DNA of 64,000 nt from Bacillus sp. REN10 (GTDB taxonomy: Bacteria > Bacillota > Bacilli > Bacillales > Domibacillaceae): the NCBI RefSeq assembly GCF_016820555.1, contig NZ_JADHDW010000001.1:62001-126000 (forward strand), in the 5' to 3' direction. Below the pieces are notes generated by a model. The model was not told the DNA's origin. It ran no database searches and saw nothing but the letters and a program-made list of their open reading frames with translations. A program made the translations under genes and the position numbers. Of the stretch, positions 38,954 through 46,775 are shown piece after piece (position 1 is the stretch's first letter; each line of letters starts with the position of its first letter).

Positions 38954-39484
38954 ATGAACGATGAGATCAATAAAGCAACAGACGAGCAATTGGCTGATGA
39001 ACCAAAAATAGAGGAGGAAGTAACTCCATATGTCACAACGCCTCACTATGCTGGCTTCTGGATGAGATTTTGGGCCTATTTACTTGACTTAATTGTGATC
39101 GGAAGTATTTCCCGGCTCATCATTTATCCGGTGTTGCGGGCATTGGAAATGGATGTCCATTCCAACCAGATGTTTTCACCTGTCAATATAGCAACAGCCG
39201 CCGTATTTTATTTGTACTTTATTCTTTTCACCAAGTATAGTGGACAAACGATCGGCAAGATGGTTCTTGGTTTAAAAGTCATTTCCCTAATCGAACCACG
39301 CCTTTCTTGGCAGACCGTATTAGTAAGAGAACTATTCGGACGCTACATCACAGCGACGATCTTTATCTTGTACGTACTCATCGCCTTTTTAGCTAAAAAG
39401 CAAGGGGTACATGACTTATTGGCCGACACAACAGTCATTCACGAAAACTCTCTGGCCATTGAAAAAACACCTGTCTATTCATAA
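38954..39484 (+). CDS. yteJ: RDD-family membrane protein YteJ
   Basis: A 176-residue protein with an acidic N-terminal tail and an RDD domain: YAGFWMRFWAYLLDLIVIG begins the first helix with the conserved Arg and Asp, and SGQTIGKMVLGLKVI follows between helices. Three membrane spans are visible. It is the partner gene of sppA in Bacillus, thought to modulate SppA activity. Confidence 0.88.
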   Translation: MNDEINKATDEQLADEPKIEEEVTPYVTTPHYAGFWMRFWAYLLDLIVIGSISRLIIYPVLRALEMDVHSNQMFSPVNIATAAVFYLYFILFTKYSGQTIGKMVLGLKVISLIEPRLSWQTVLVRELFGRYITATIFILYVLIAFLAKKQGVHDLLADTTVIHENSLAIEKTPVYS

Positions 39485-39493
39485 ATAGCACGC

Positions 39494-39524
39494 AGCCACC
39501 GAGCCTTGCTCGGTGGCTTTTTCG
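39494..39524 (+). terminator. terminator of sppA-yteJ
   Basis: A perfect stem AGCCACCGAGC/GCTCGGTGGCT with a CTT loop and a T run. Confidence 0.9.
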
Positions 39525-39696
39525 GTCGTCGCTGCTATAATTCGTCCTTCATGCGAAAAATCCGGCTATCGCTGCTGTAATCCGGCCTTTATGCAAGAAA
39601 TCCGGCCGTCACCGCTATAATTCGTCCTTCGCGCAAAAAATCCGGCCGTCCCCCAATTAATTCGACCTTCTCACGGGCAATTCGGCTTTTTTCCAC
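39521..39696. repeat. tandem array of 40-bp units made of 20-bp half-units
   Basis: Four consecutive units of exactly 40 bases, plus a partial fifth, fill most of the gap between yteJ and ytfI. Each unit has a first half like TCCGGCCGTCGCTGCTATAA and a second like TTCGTCCTTCATGCAAAAAA, so every 20 bases begins TTCG or TCCG. Copies have diverged but show no length change. There are no unique spacers, so this is not CRISPR, and no open frame explains it. Confidence 0.85.
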
Positions 39697-39757
39697 ATTT
39701 CCTGAGTATAGTCTTCACTTCTTCAGGATAAAATGCTAACGGAAAGGGCGGGAAATA

Positions 39758-40420
39758 ATGGTATACGTTTGGTGGATATTGGGGTTCTTCTTTTTTTTCT
39801 TTGTGATTATTTGTTTGTCCAAGTTACGCATTTTTCTTGATTCTTTTTTTGAAAAAGAAAATATCGATATTAAAGTTCGGTTGGAGTTATGGAATGGTTT
39901 GCTTTCCTATACAATAAATGTCCCATTTGTGAAGCTTCTCACCCATTCAGGCAAAAAGCCTCCTAGTCTTCTTTGGGAACAAGAGACGAAGAAATCTGTT
40001 AAGAAAGAATTAACCTATTCCGAGTTTGAACAAATGATAGAAAATGCTAAGAGGTTCATACAACAAGTTGAGTCATTGCAAGCGGTTATTCGCACCTTTT
40101 TGGAAAAAGTAGAAATTGATAAGGTTCGTTGGGAAACTGTATTTGGAATGAAAGATGCGGCCTGGACTGGAATGGCGATTGGTTCTCTTTGGGCTGTTAA
40201 AGGCAGTGCTCTCTCTGTGGCCAGTTTCTTGATGAGGATGACATCTGAACCGGAAATGACGATTACTCCTGTTTTTGGCCGGTCCACTTTCCGAACGGAA
40301 TTTTCATGTATGATTGCCTTCCGTCCCGGGCATGCTATAGTTGCTGTTATTCAAATTCTTTCTCGTTGGCGCAGCCAAAAAAGAAAGTGGAGAGCGTCAG
40401 CGATTAATAAACAACTATAA
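39758..40420 (+). CDS. ytfI: DUF2953 membrane protein YtfI
   Basis: A 220-residue protein with an N-terminal membrane helix (WWILGFFFFFFVIICLS) and the DUF2953 domain, of unknown role. WTGMAIGSLWAVKGS lies in the conserved central part. It precedes ytfJ in Bacillus and the pair is linked to sporulation in relatives. The gap to ytfJ is short, suggesting one operon. Confidence 0.85.
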   Translation: MVYVWWILGFFFFFFVIICLSKLRIFLDSFFEKENIDIKVRLELWNGLLSYTINVPFVKLLTHSGKKPPSLLWEQETKKSVKKELTYSEFEQMIENAKRFIQQVESLQAVIRTFLEKVEIDKVRWETVFGMKDAAWTGMAIGSLWAVKGSALSVASFLMRMTSEPEMTITPVFGRSTFRTEFSCMIAFRPGHAIVAVIQILSRWRSQKRKWRASAINKQL

Positions 40421-40435
40421 TTGGGAGGTACAAAT

Positions 40436-40888
40436 ATGAGTGAACATCCAATTGAAGGTTTAATGACAACGGCGATGGAAAATTTAAAAGAAATGATTGA
40501 TGTGAACACAATCATCGGTGATCCAGTAGAAACACCGGATGGCAGTGTAATTATGACCGTTTCTAAAGTAGGCTTTGGTTTTGCGGCAGGCGGAAGTGAA
40601 TTTACAATGGATAAACCAGATGGTAACTCATCCGGGAATTCGCAATCTAAACAGAAAAAAAGCCCATTTGGCGGTGGAAGCGGTGGTGGTGTTTCGATCA
40701 CACCGATTGCTTTTTTAATTGTGAAGGGCAATGATGTCCGAATGCTACATTTAGACGAAAATACGCATTTAATTGATAAAGTGCTGGATATGGCACCTAG
40801 CGTAGTTGAAAAAATTCAGGGCATGTTCCAAAAAAACGATCAACCTAAAACGGATGGCTATGGAGCGGCACACGATCCCTCTATTTAA
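40436..40888 (+). CDS. ytfJ: GerW-family sporulation protein YtfJ
   Basis: A 150-residue protein with the GerW fold: HPIEGLMTTAMENLKEMID at the start, the TPDGSVIMTVSKVGFGFAAGG core and a glycine-rich loop SPFGGGSGGG before TPIAFLIV. GerW-type proteins are spore proteins; a close relative (GerW) is needed for SleB-dependent germination. The start is set by GGGAGGT; the frame opens five codons earlier without a site. Confidence 0.9.
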   Translation: MSEHPIEGLMTTAMENLKEMIDVNTIIGDPVETPDGSVIMTVSKVGFGFAAGGSEFTMDKPDGNSSGNSQSKQKKSPFGGGSGGGVSITPIAFLIVKGNDVRMLHLDENTHLIDKVLDMAPSVVEKIQGMFQKNDQPKTDGYGAAHDPSI

Positions 40889-40903
40889 TGCACTAAAAGA
40901 TTG

Positions 40904-40940
40904 ACAGCGTCCTTGCTGAAATTCAGCAGGACTTTTTCTT
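40904..40940 (+). terminator. terminator of ytfIJ
   Basis: GTCCTTGCTGAA/TTCAGCAGGAC with one bulged base, then TTTTTC. Confidence 0.7.
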
Positions 40941-41002
40941 TGCTTTTTTTGGCTTGTTTTTACTATGATAGGAAATGTAAATATATCAAGGAGGGATTCA
41001 AA

Positions 41003-41503
41003 ATGGCTCATGTAACATTTAAAGGAAACCCAATCACTATAATTGGGAACGAAGTAAAAGCAGGAGATCAGGCACCGGATTTTACTGTGCTAGCTAACGA
41101 TTTATCAGAGGTGACCCTAGCTGATTCTAAAGGGAAAGTCCGCTTGATTAGTGTGGTCCCTTCCGTTGATACGGGTGTATGTGATGCACAAACACGCCGC
41201 TTTAATGAAGAAGTATCTAAACTGGACAATGTAGAAGTATTAACCATTTCTGTCGATTTGCCGTTTGCACAAAAACGCTGGTGTGCAGCTAGCGGATTAG
41301 AAAATGTAAAGACATATTCTGATCATCGTGACCTTTCTTTCGGAGAGGCTTATGGTGTTTATATGAAAGAACTGCGTTTATTAGCACGCGCTGTATTTGT
41401 AGTTGACAGCCATGATAAAATTACTTACGTTGAGTATGTAAGTGAGGGAACAAATCATCCGGACTATGAAAAAGCGATTGAAGCTGTAAAAGCTGCTTTA
41501 TAA
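41003..41503 (+). CDS. tpx: thiol peroxidase Tpx
   Basis: Atypical 2-Cys peroxiredoxin that reduces hydroperoxides with thioredoxin. The peroxidatic cysteine lies in TGVCDAQT near residue 60 and the resolving cysteine in RWCAASG near 94. Length 166 is normal. The ATG follows CAAGGAGGG; a much longer open frame upstream is not used. It stands next to ytxK as in B. subtilis. Confidence 0.95.
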   Translation: MAHVTFKGNPITIIGNEVKAGDQAPDFTVLANDLSEVTLADSKGKVRLISVVPSVDTGVCDAQTRRFNEEVSKLDNVEVLTISVDLPFAQKRWCAASGLENVKTYSDHRDLSFGEAYGVYMKELRLLARAVFVVDSHDKITYVEYVSEGTNHPDYEKAIEAVKAAL

Positions 41504-41523
41504 TTAGCAAAAGGCTGTTTCAT

Positions 41524-41588
41524 AAGGGGTCTGATCCTCAAAAGAATATCTATACATACTAGATATTTTATCAGGATCAGACCTTTTC
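41524..41588 (+). terminator. long two-stage hairpin terminator of tpx
   Basis: Outer arms GGGGTCTGATCCT and AGGATCAGACCTTTT enclose a second perfect stem AATATCTA/TAGATATT. Confidence 0.8.
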
Positions 41589-41637
41589 ATTTTAAAGACG
41601 ATGTTCCCGGTAAGAACTATGTAAGGAGGGACAAGTG

Positions 41638-42630
41638 ATGAATGAATTTTCCCCGATCGAAAACCTTTTCAAAACCTTCGATGAAACAGCTGCCATTCTT
41701 CAAAGAGAATTGTCATGCACCTATTTAGATGCGTTAGCAGAGACAGCTGAAAACTTATTTCAAAATGAAGTGTTGCAAGAGGAATTGAGTGATGAAGCGA
41801 AAAAGCAAGTCGCACAGAAATATGAGGTTATTCAATTAGATCAGTTTTCAAAAGAAGAAATTCGTAAGGCCTATCAGCTAGCGATTTTGAAAGGCATGCA
41901 GGAAAATGTTCAGCCTAACCATCAAATGACGCCAGATTCTATGGGCTTATTTATCGGTTACTTAATTGGCCGATTTATGAAGGGTCAAAGTGAATTTACG
42001 CTGATGGACCCTGCAGTGGGAACCGGAAATTTATTATTTACCGTATTCAATCATTTAGCTGAGAAAAATGTATCTGCTATTGGAGTAGATATCGATGATC
42101 TTTTATTGAAGCTTGCTTGGTGTGGGGCTAATTTACTGGAGCAGCCTGTACAGTTCTACAGTCAGGATGCATTAGAACCATTACTCATTGATCCGTCTGA
42201 TGTGATTGTTTGCGATTTGCCTGTCGGTTATTATCCGAATGATGTGCGTGCGGTCGAGTATGAGCTATGTGCGAACGAAGGTCATTCCTATGCTCATTTC
42301 TTGTTCATGGAACAAAGCATTCAGCATACAAAACCAGGTGGGTATTTATTTTTCCTTATACCAAATAATTTGTTTGAATCGACTGGCGCTGATCAGTTGC
42401 ATCGCTTCTTTCAGAAATATGTACATATTCAAGGAGTGATCGGTCTGCCGCTATCTTTGTTTAAAAATAAACAAGCAGCAAAAAGTATTCTTATTTTGCA
42501 AAAGCAAGCGGAGACAACGCAACCGCCGAAACAAGTGTTTCTTGCTAATCTCCCATCGATGAAAGATCCGCAAGCGATGCGCTCTATCATGAGAAAAATG
42601 GACCAATGGTTTGAAGAAAGTAAATCATAA
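41638..42630 (+). CDS. ytxK: N6-adenine-type methyltransferase-like protein YtxK
   Basis: A 330-residue class I SAM-dependent methyltransferase of the N6-adenine DNA methylase type. MDPAVGTGNLLFTV near 125 is the SAM-binding motif; the catalytic [DN]PPY motif appears as DLPVGYYP near 193, so the second P is changed to V. No specificity subunit or nuclease gene is nearby. Target is unknown. GTG one codon upstream is less likely given the spacing of AAGGAGGG. ackA, which follows ytxK in B. subtilis, is missing. Confidence 0.86.
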   Translation: MNEFSPIENLFKTFDETAAILQRELSCTYLDALAETAENLFQNEVLQEELSDEAKKQVAQKYEVIQLDQFSKEEIRKAYQLAILKGMQENVQPNHQMTPDSMGLFIGYLIGRFMKGQSEFTLMDPAVGTGNLLFTVFNHLAEKNVSAIGVDIDDLLLKLAWCGANLLEQPVQFYSQDALEPLLIDPSDVIVCDLPVGYYPNDVRAVEYELCANEGHSYAHFLFMEQSIQHTKPGGYLFFLIPNNLFESTGADQLHRFFQKYVHIQGVIGLPLSLFKNKQAAKSILILQKQAETTQPPKQVFLANLPSMKDPQAMRSIMRKMDQWFEESKS

Positions 42631-42661
42631 CAAAATCCCCTCAGGCGTGAGGGGATTTTGT
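42631..42661. terminator. bidirectional terminator between ytxK and phaC
   Basis: A perfect 12-bp stem AAAATCCCCTCA/TGAGGGGATTTT with a GGCG loop separates the convergent genes. Confidence 0.88.
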
Positions 42662-42666
42662 TCGTC

Positions 42667-43752
42667 TTACTTTGAATGTTCAACGAGCCATTGTTCAATG
42701 GTTGGATACGTCCGTTTTACAGCGTTTCCGCCAACGACGACCGATACATGTCCTGTAGGCATAACGTGATACGTTTTATCTTGGCTCGATACTTTTTGCA
42801 TTAATGGCTTCACTTGTTCTGGTGCGGCAATATGATCGCGCTGAGCAGCGATATTTAAAATATTCGCTGTAATATGGCTAAGTTGCACTTGCTGTCCTCG
42901 GATCACTAATTCATCTTTAATTAGTTTATTCTTTTGATAAAAGTCGCCGATCCATTGTCTAAACGCTTCACCAGGGAATGGAATCCCATCATGCACCCAT
43001 TTTTGCATTAACGACCAGCTTTTCACAAAGTCTTCATTGTCGGCTCGATCGGCTAATGAGACAAAAGGCCCGATATAATTAACAAGCGGTTTAAGTAACT
43101 TATTTCCAAGATCAATCGCTTCAGGCGGAATAATGCCGAATGTATCGATCATTTTATCTAAATTAAAATAGCGTTCATCTAGCCAGTTCGTAAATAAACC
43201 AGTGTCTTCAAAGTCAAAAGGACTTGTCATAAAGATTAAATTGCGAATGGGCAACTCAGGATGAAGTGCAGCAGAAATAGCGGTCATCGTTCCGCCCATA
43301 CAATAACCAAGTAAGCTGACTTCATCCGCACCGGAAGTTCGCAATACTTTTTGGATGGCGCGAGGAATGTAATCCAGCACATAATTGTCCAGTTTCATAT
43401 GCCGATCTTCGTAACCTGGCGTTCCCCAATCCAATAAGTACACGTCATGTCCTTGATCCGTTAAATATTCAATAAGACTGCTACCAGGCGTTAAGTCTAA
43501 TATATATGGCTTATTAATCAGCGCATAAATCATTAATAGCGGGACTTTATTCGTTTTTTCTTTTGCCGGTTGGTAACGGTATAGCTTCGCTTTATTTTTC
43601 GTCCAAATCACTTCTTTAGGCGTTAAACCTACTTGCGGTTCTGGCTCCTTTGTTAACACTTCTGATACTCGCTTAAAGCGGTAATAGCTTTTTTGGATAT
43701 TTTCAGGTAGCGTATTGACCCAAGCTTCCATTTCCTTTGTTGTAGCGTACAC
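42667..43752 (-). CDS. phaC: class IV poly(R)-hydroxyalkanoate synthase, PhaC subunit
   Basis: Polymerises (R)-3-hydroxyacyl-CoA into polyhydroxyalkanoate on storage granules. The lipase-like box GYCMGG carries the catalytic cysteine near residue 151, with Asp in AQRDHI and His in TGHVSVV completing the triad. At about 361 residues it is the short form requiring PhaR, as in Bacillus megaterium. The GTG start has AAAGGGGG upstream and matches homologue length; an ATG 11 codons earlier lacks a site. It is the third gene of phaRBC. Confidence 0.93.
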   Translation of the reverse strand: MYATTKEMEAWVNTLPENIQKSYYRFKRVSEVLTKEPEPQVGLTPKEVIWTKNKAKLYRYQPAKEKTNKVPLLMIYALINKPYILDLTPGSSLIEYLTDQGHDVYLLDWGTPGYEDRHMKLDNYVLDYIPRAIQKVLRTSGADEVSLLGYCMGGTMTAISAALHPELPIRNLIFMTSPFDFEDTGLFTNWLDERYFNLDKMIDTFGIIPPEAIDLGNKLLKPLVNYIGPFVSLADRADNEDFVKSWSLMQKWVHDGIPFPGEAFRQWIGDFYQKNKLIKDELVIRGQQVQLSHITANILNIAAQRDHIAAPEQVKPLMQKVSSQDKTYHVMPTGHVSVVVGGNAVKRTYPTIEQWLVEHSK

Positions 43753-43800
43753 GTTCCCATTCCCCCTTTTAAATGTTACAAGCAAACGATTTCGTCTTTC

Positions 43801-44583
43801 TTACATGTAGGCACCGCCGTTTACATTGATGCACTGACCTGTAATGTAGTCACTGTTAGCAAGGAATAGAACGGCATCTGCGACTTCCGATGTTTTTCCT
43901 AATCGTTTCATTGGGATTTTGGAGATAATTTGTTCTAATATATTGTCTGGAATCGCTGCGGACATTTCCGTTTCGATATAGCCAGGGCAGATAGCATTCA
44001 CTGTGATCCCGCTTTTCGCTGTTTCTAAAGCTAAAGATTTCGTAAAACCAATCATGCCTGCTTTTGAAGCGGAGTAATTCGTTTGACCGAAGGCGCCTGC
44101 TTGTCCGATAATGGAACTGATATTAATGATACGCCCATATTTTTGCTCCAACATCGTGTTGATGACCGCGGATGTTGTATGGTAAATGCTGTTTAAATTG
44201 ACGTTAATCACATCGTACCACTCTTCTTCGCTAAGCTTTTTAAATGAACGATCTCTCGTAATTCCAGCATTGTTTACAAGAATATCGACTCTTCCAAATT
44301 GCTTTTTCGTTTCCTCGATTAACTGAGTAGCTTCCTCTAGGCTTGCTACATTGGCTTTGCAAGCTAGCGCTGATCCGCCAAAGCTTTCAATATCTTCTAC
44401 TACAGCTTTTGCTGCATCTGGGCTTGAGTTATAGTTAATGACAACATTGGCTCCTTTTTTTGCTAATTCCTTGGCGATTGTAGCACCGATTCCGCGGGAG
44501 CCTCCTGTTACAATCACTACTTTTCCTTTTAAACTTAACAAATCTTCATTTTTCTGGATTAGTTCTTTTTCAATGATTGCCAT
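43801..44583 (-). CDS. phaB: acetoacetyl-CoA reductase PhaB
   Basis: NADPH-dependent short-chain dehydrogenase reducing acetoacetyl-CoA to (R)-3-hydroxybutyryl-CoA for PHA synthesis. TGGSRGIG near 27 is the cofactor loop; NNAG, the catalytic Ser in ISSIIG, and YSASK are present, and the protein ends in VNGGAYM. It has a roughly 17-residue N-terminal extension over many FabG proteins. It lies between phaR and phaC in one leftward operon, which separates it from fatty-acid FabG. Confidence 0.92.
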   Translation of the reverse strand: MAIIEKELIQKNEDLLSLKGKVVIVTGGSRGIGATIAKELAKKGANVVINYNSSPDAAKAVVEDIESFGGSALACKANVASLEEATQLIEETKKQFGRVDILVNNAGITRDRSFKKLSEEEWYDVINVNLNSIYHTTSAVINTMLEQKYGRIINISSIIGQAGAFGQTNYSASKAGMIGFTKSLALETAKSGITVNAICPGYIETEMSAAIPDNILEQIISKIPMKRLGKTSEVADAVLFLANSDYITGQCINVNGGAYM

Positions 44584-44635
44584 TTACATACACTCCTTAT
44601 GTAGGTTTTTAGAAGATCATTTATGATTCAGAGCT

Positions 44636-45130
44636 TTATTTCTTTTGTTGTGAAGCAGATGATGCTGATTTGGAAGGAGCTTCATTTGAAGCGGATGCTT
44701 GTTGTGATGGTTCTGGGGCAGTTGCTGCTTCCTCTACTTGTTGCAAGGCTTTTAAGATGCGATCCATTTTCTTATCCAATCGAACCACCGTTGTTTTTAG
44801 TTTGTTGATTTCGTTAAGGGCAGGGCTGTTTAAAATTTCATCTTCCACCTTTTGATCAAGGTTTTCTACTTTTTCTTCTAAGTTGATAATGAGTGAGGCC
44901 ACACTCGAGATTTCTTCACGAGTCGGCATGTTCATTTGCTTTAAATAAGCATCTGCTGTTTTTTGAATGAGATCTTGTAACTGTAAATAAGCGCTTTGAG
45001 TTTGGCCCATCCACTCTGCATAAGCCTCTTGTTGCATTGTTTCGTGCAAGACATCATTCCAACTTGCTTCTGTTTTTTCGTAAAAACTTTTCCACACGGC
45101 AAACGGATCTGGCAATGTTTGTTGGGTCAT
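44636..45130 (-). CDS. phaR: PHA synthase subunit PhaR
   Basis: Small subunit of class IV PHA synthase (not the unrelated PhaR repressor of Gram-negative bacteria). A 164-residue helical protein beginning TQQTLPDPFAVWKSFYE, with a coiled-coil-like middle and a Ser/Ala/Gln-rich tail. It has no catalytic motif; it forms the active complex with PhaC. First gene of phaRBC, behind AAAAGGAG. Confidence 0.92.
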   Translation of the reverse strand: MTQQTLPDPFAVWKSFYEKTEASWNDVLHETMQQEAYAEWMGQTQSAYLQLQDLIQKTADAYLKQMNMPTREEISSVASLIINLEEKVENLDQKVEDEILNSPALNEINKLKTTVVRLDKKMDRILKALQQVEEAATAPEPSQQASASNEAPSKSASSASQQKK

Positions 45131-45331
45131 TACGCTTTAACTCCTTTTAATTTTTTGTTTTTTTGTAAATCTTAAAACTATTGCTACGTATTTAGGATAA
45201 TACACATGAGCCATCTTTTGTTCCAAAAAAAAACGTGAAATTCCACTTAAAATCCCAGAAATATGACAAGGTTTTTTATGGATGTTGTCGATTAAAATAG
45301 AATTTGTCAATATTTGTAGGGGTGTAACGGT

Positions 45332-45363
45332 TGACTTGGAATGCATATAGGTGTAAATTACAT
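45332..45363 (+). promoter_or_regulatory. phaQ promoter with overlapping operator-like palindrome
   Basis: TTGACT is followed 17 bases later by TAAATT. The palindrome TGTAAATTACA covers this -10 element, and the wider ATATAGGTGTAAATTACATATATAG has PadR-like spaced half-sites. PhaQ of B. megaterium represses its own gene and phaP, so this is the expected kind of place for its binding. Confidence 0.5.
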
Positions 45364-45399
45364 ATATAGGCGATATTAAAGGTATAGTAGGTGATAGTA

Positions 45400-45822
45400 A
45401 TGGTTTCAAATCGCAGCACCTCTAAAGAGGAGAAAGACCGGAAAAAGAATGTAGCGGGTGCCCCGAAGAATTTCATGATTCCTGTACTTTTACTTCTTTT
45501 AAGAGATTGGAATGCCCACGGATATGAACTGATGCAAAGGCTCATCCAGTTTGGGTTTCACTCTATTGATCAAGGCAACTTCTATAGAACTTTAAGGCAG
45601 CTAGAAAAGGATGAATTTGTTACTTCTGAATGGGATACCTCGTCAGGCGGGCCAGCGAAGCGAATTTATTCCATTACTGCAACAGGAGAGCAATACTTAC
45701 AAATGTGGGCCTCTTCACTTGAACAATATCAGAAAATGCTTGATCAGTTCTTTAGTGTATACAGTCAATTTTTTATGCCATCACGATTCACGCCTAATAA
45801 AGACGATCAACAGAAAAAATAG
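45400..45822 (+). CDS. phaQ: PHA-responsive repressor PhaQ (PadR family)
   Basis: A 140-residue PadR-like winged-helix protein: NFMIPVLLLLLRDWNAHGYELMQ starts the domain and IDQGNFYRTLRQLEKDEFV is the recognition and wing region, ending with SGGPAKRIYSIT. In B. megaterium PhaQ represses phaQ and phaP and is released by PHA. ATG is preferred over a GTG three codons earlier. It is divergent from phaRBC and precedes phaP. Confidence 0.9.
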   Translation: MVSNRSTSKEEKDRKKNVAGAPKNFMIPVLLLLLRDWNAHGYELMQRLIQFGFHSIDQGNFYRTLRQLEKDEFVTSEWDTSSGGPAKRIYSITATGEQYLQMWASSLEQYQKMLDQFFSVYSQFFMPSRFTPNKDDQQKK

Positions 45823-45954
45823 ACAAGACCTCTCTAGTTAAGACAGCGTAAATTTTATAAAACTTGACAGTTGCGAAAGCCTTCATTTTGGCAGCTGTAT
45901 AAGTTTTTATACAAGGTTACTTAACCTTAATTACATTTAAATGGAGGGTTTTCA

Positions 45955-46467
45955 GTGGTGAATAAAAAAGAAGCAAACAAGTCTATTGATGTTATTGATG
46001 TGTTTTGGGATGGATGGTTTAATAGTTTCAAAACGTTCTATTCTTCTCAGGATGGACTAGAGCAAAGAACTCTTCAAGTGTTTGAAAGACAAAAAGACTG
46101 GATCAATTCCAGCCGAGCGCAAATTTCTAAGCTGGAGGAAAACTCTAAAAAGTTGTCTTCTGAATGGAAAGCGAATATGCAACCTGCTTGGGGACAGCAA
46201 GAAGTGGGCAATAAAAGTTTATCTGAATGGGTCGATCAATTAGAAGAAATCAGCCAAAAAACGCAGTCACTGGCGTTGAGTCCAGGAAAAGCTTCAATCG
46301 AAATGCTGTCAAAGTCTCAAGCTCATTTAGAAGAAACATATAAAAATGCTCTTGAAGCGCAACAGCAAAACCGTGAAGAAGTATTAAAAGCATGTGAAGA
46401 TCTAATTAATCAATTGAAGCAAACGCAAAAAGGCATGCTTCAATCGTTCGAATTAATTGCTAAATAA
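45955..46467 (+). CDS. phaP: phasin PhaP
   Basis: Granule-coating protein that controls the size and number of PHA inclusions. The 170-residue sequence is mostly amphipathic helix, rich in Gln, Glu, Lys and Ser, and starts IDVIDVFWDGWFNSFKTFY like Bacillus phasins. Two adjacent GTG codons can serve as start; the first has the better distance to GGAGGG. It has its own upstream gap and a strong terminator. Confidence 0.88.
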   Translation: MVNKKEANKSIDVIDVFWDGWFNSFKTFYSSQDGLEQRTLQVFERQKDWINSSRAQISKLEENSKKLSSEWKANMQPAWGQQEVGNKSLSEWVDQLEEISQKTQSLALSPGKASIEMLSKSQAHLEETYKNALEAQQQNREEVLKACEDLINQLKQTQKGMLQSFELIAK

Positions 46468-46471
46468 TAAG

Positions 46472-46507
46472 GAAAGCCAATTCGGAGTAATCTGAATTGG
46501 CTTTTTT
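46472..46507 (+). terminator. terminator of phaP
   Basis: Stem AAAGCCAATTCGGA/TCTGAATTGGCTTT with T residues after it. Confidence 0.88.
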
Positions 46508-46646
46508 GATGCTGAAATACTAGAATAGGCACCCCTTGTTTTTATTATAATGTATAATAATGGAGATAACTTAAGAGAAGGGAAGAGTCCGATGTAAATG
46601 ACACCTATCCACTAAAAAACTGAATAATCAGCGAAAGGGATGGGGT

Positions 46647-46763
46647 ATGCGGGATACACGCTCTTTTCATTTTCTTTGGATCGGACAAACGCTAGCTAAT
46701 GGTGGGGATCTGTTTTACATTGTTGGTTTAAAGAGAATGAAAAGACAAGAAATAGTGAAATAG
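46647..46763 (+). pseudogene. remnant of an MFS transporter N terminus
   Basis: A 38-codon frame with a fair ribosome site starts MRDTRSFHFLWIGQ and continues TLANGGDLFYIVGL, a typical first membrane segment and loop of major facilitator transporters. After that it runs into KRMKRQEIVK and a stop, and the remaining ~11 helices are missing. The gene seems to have been lost by an internal deletion reaching close to the next gene. This is in the 308-base gap before the EcsC gene. Confidence 0.6.
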
Positions 46764-46775
46764 GAGGGGTTTATC

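Noticed and set aside
39521-39696. CRISPR array
   Set aside because: Units follow each other without unique spacers, copies are diverged, and no cas genes are present.
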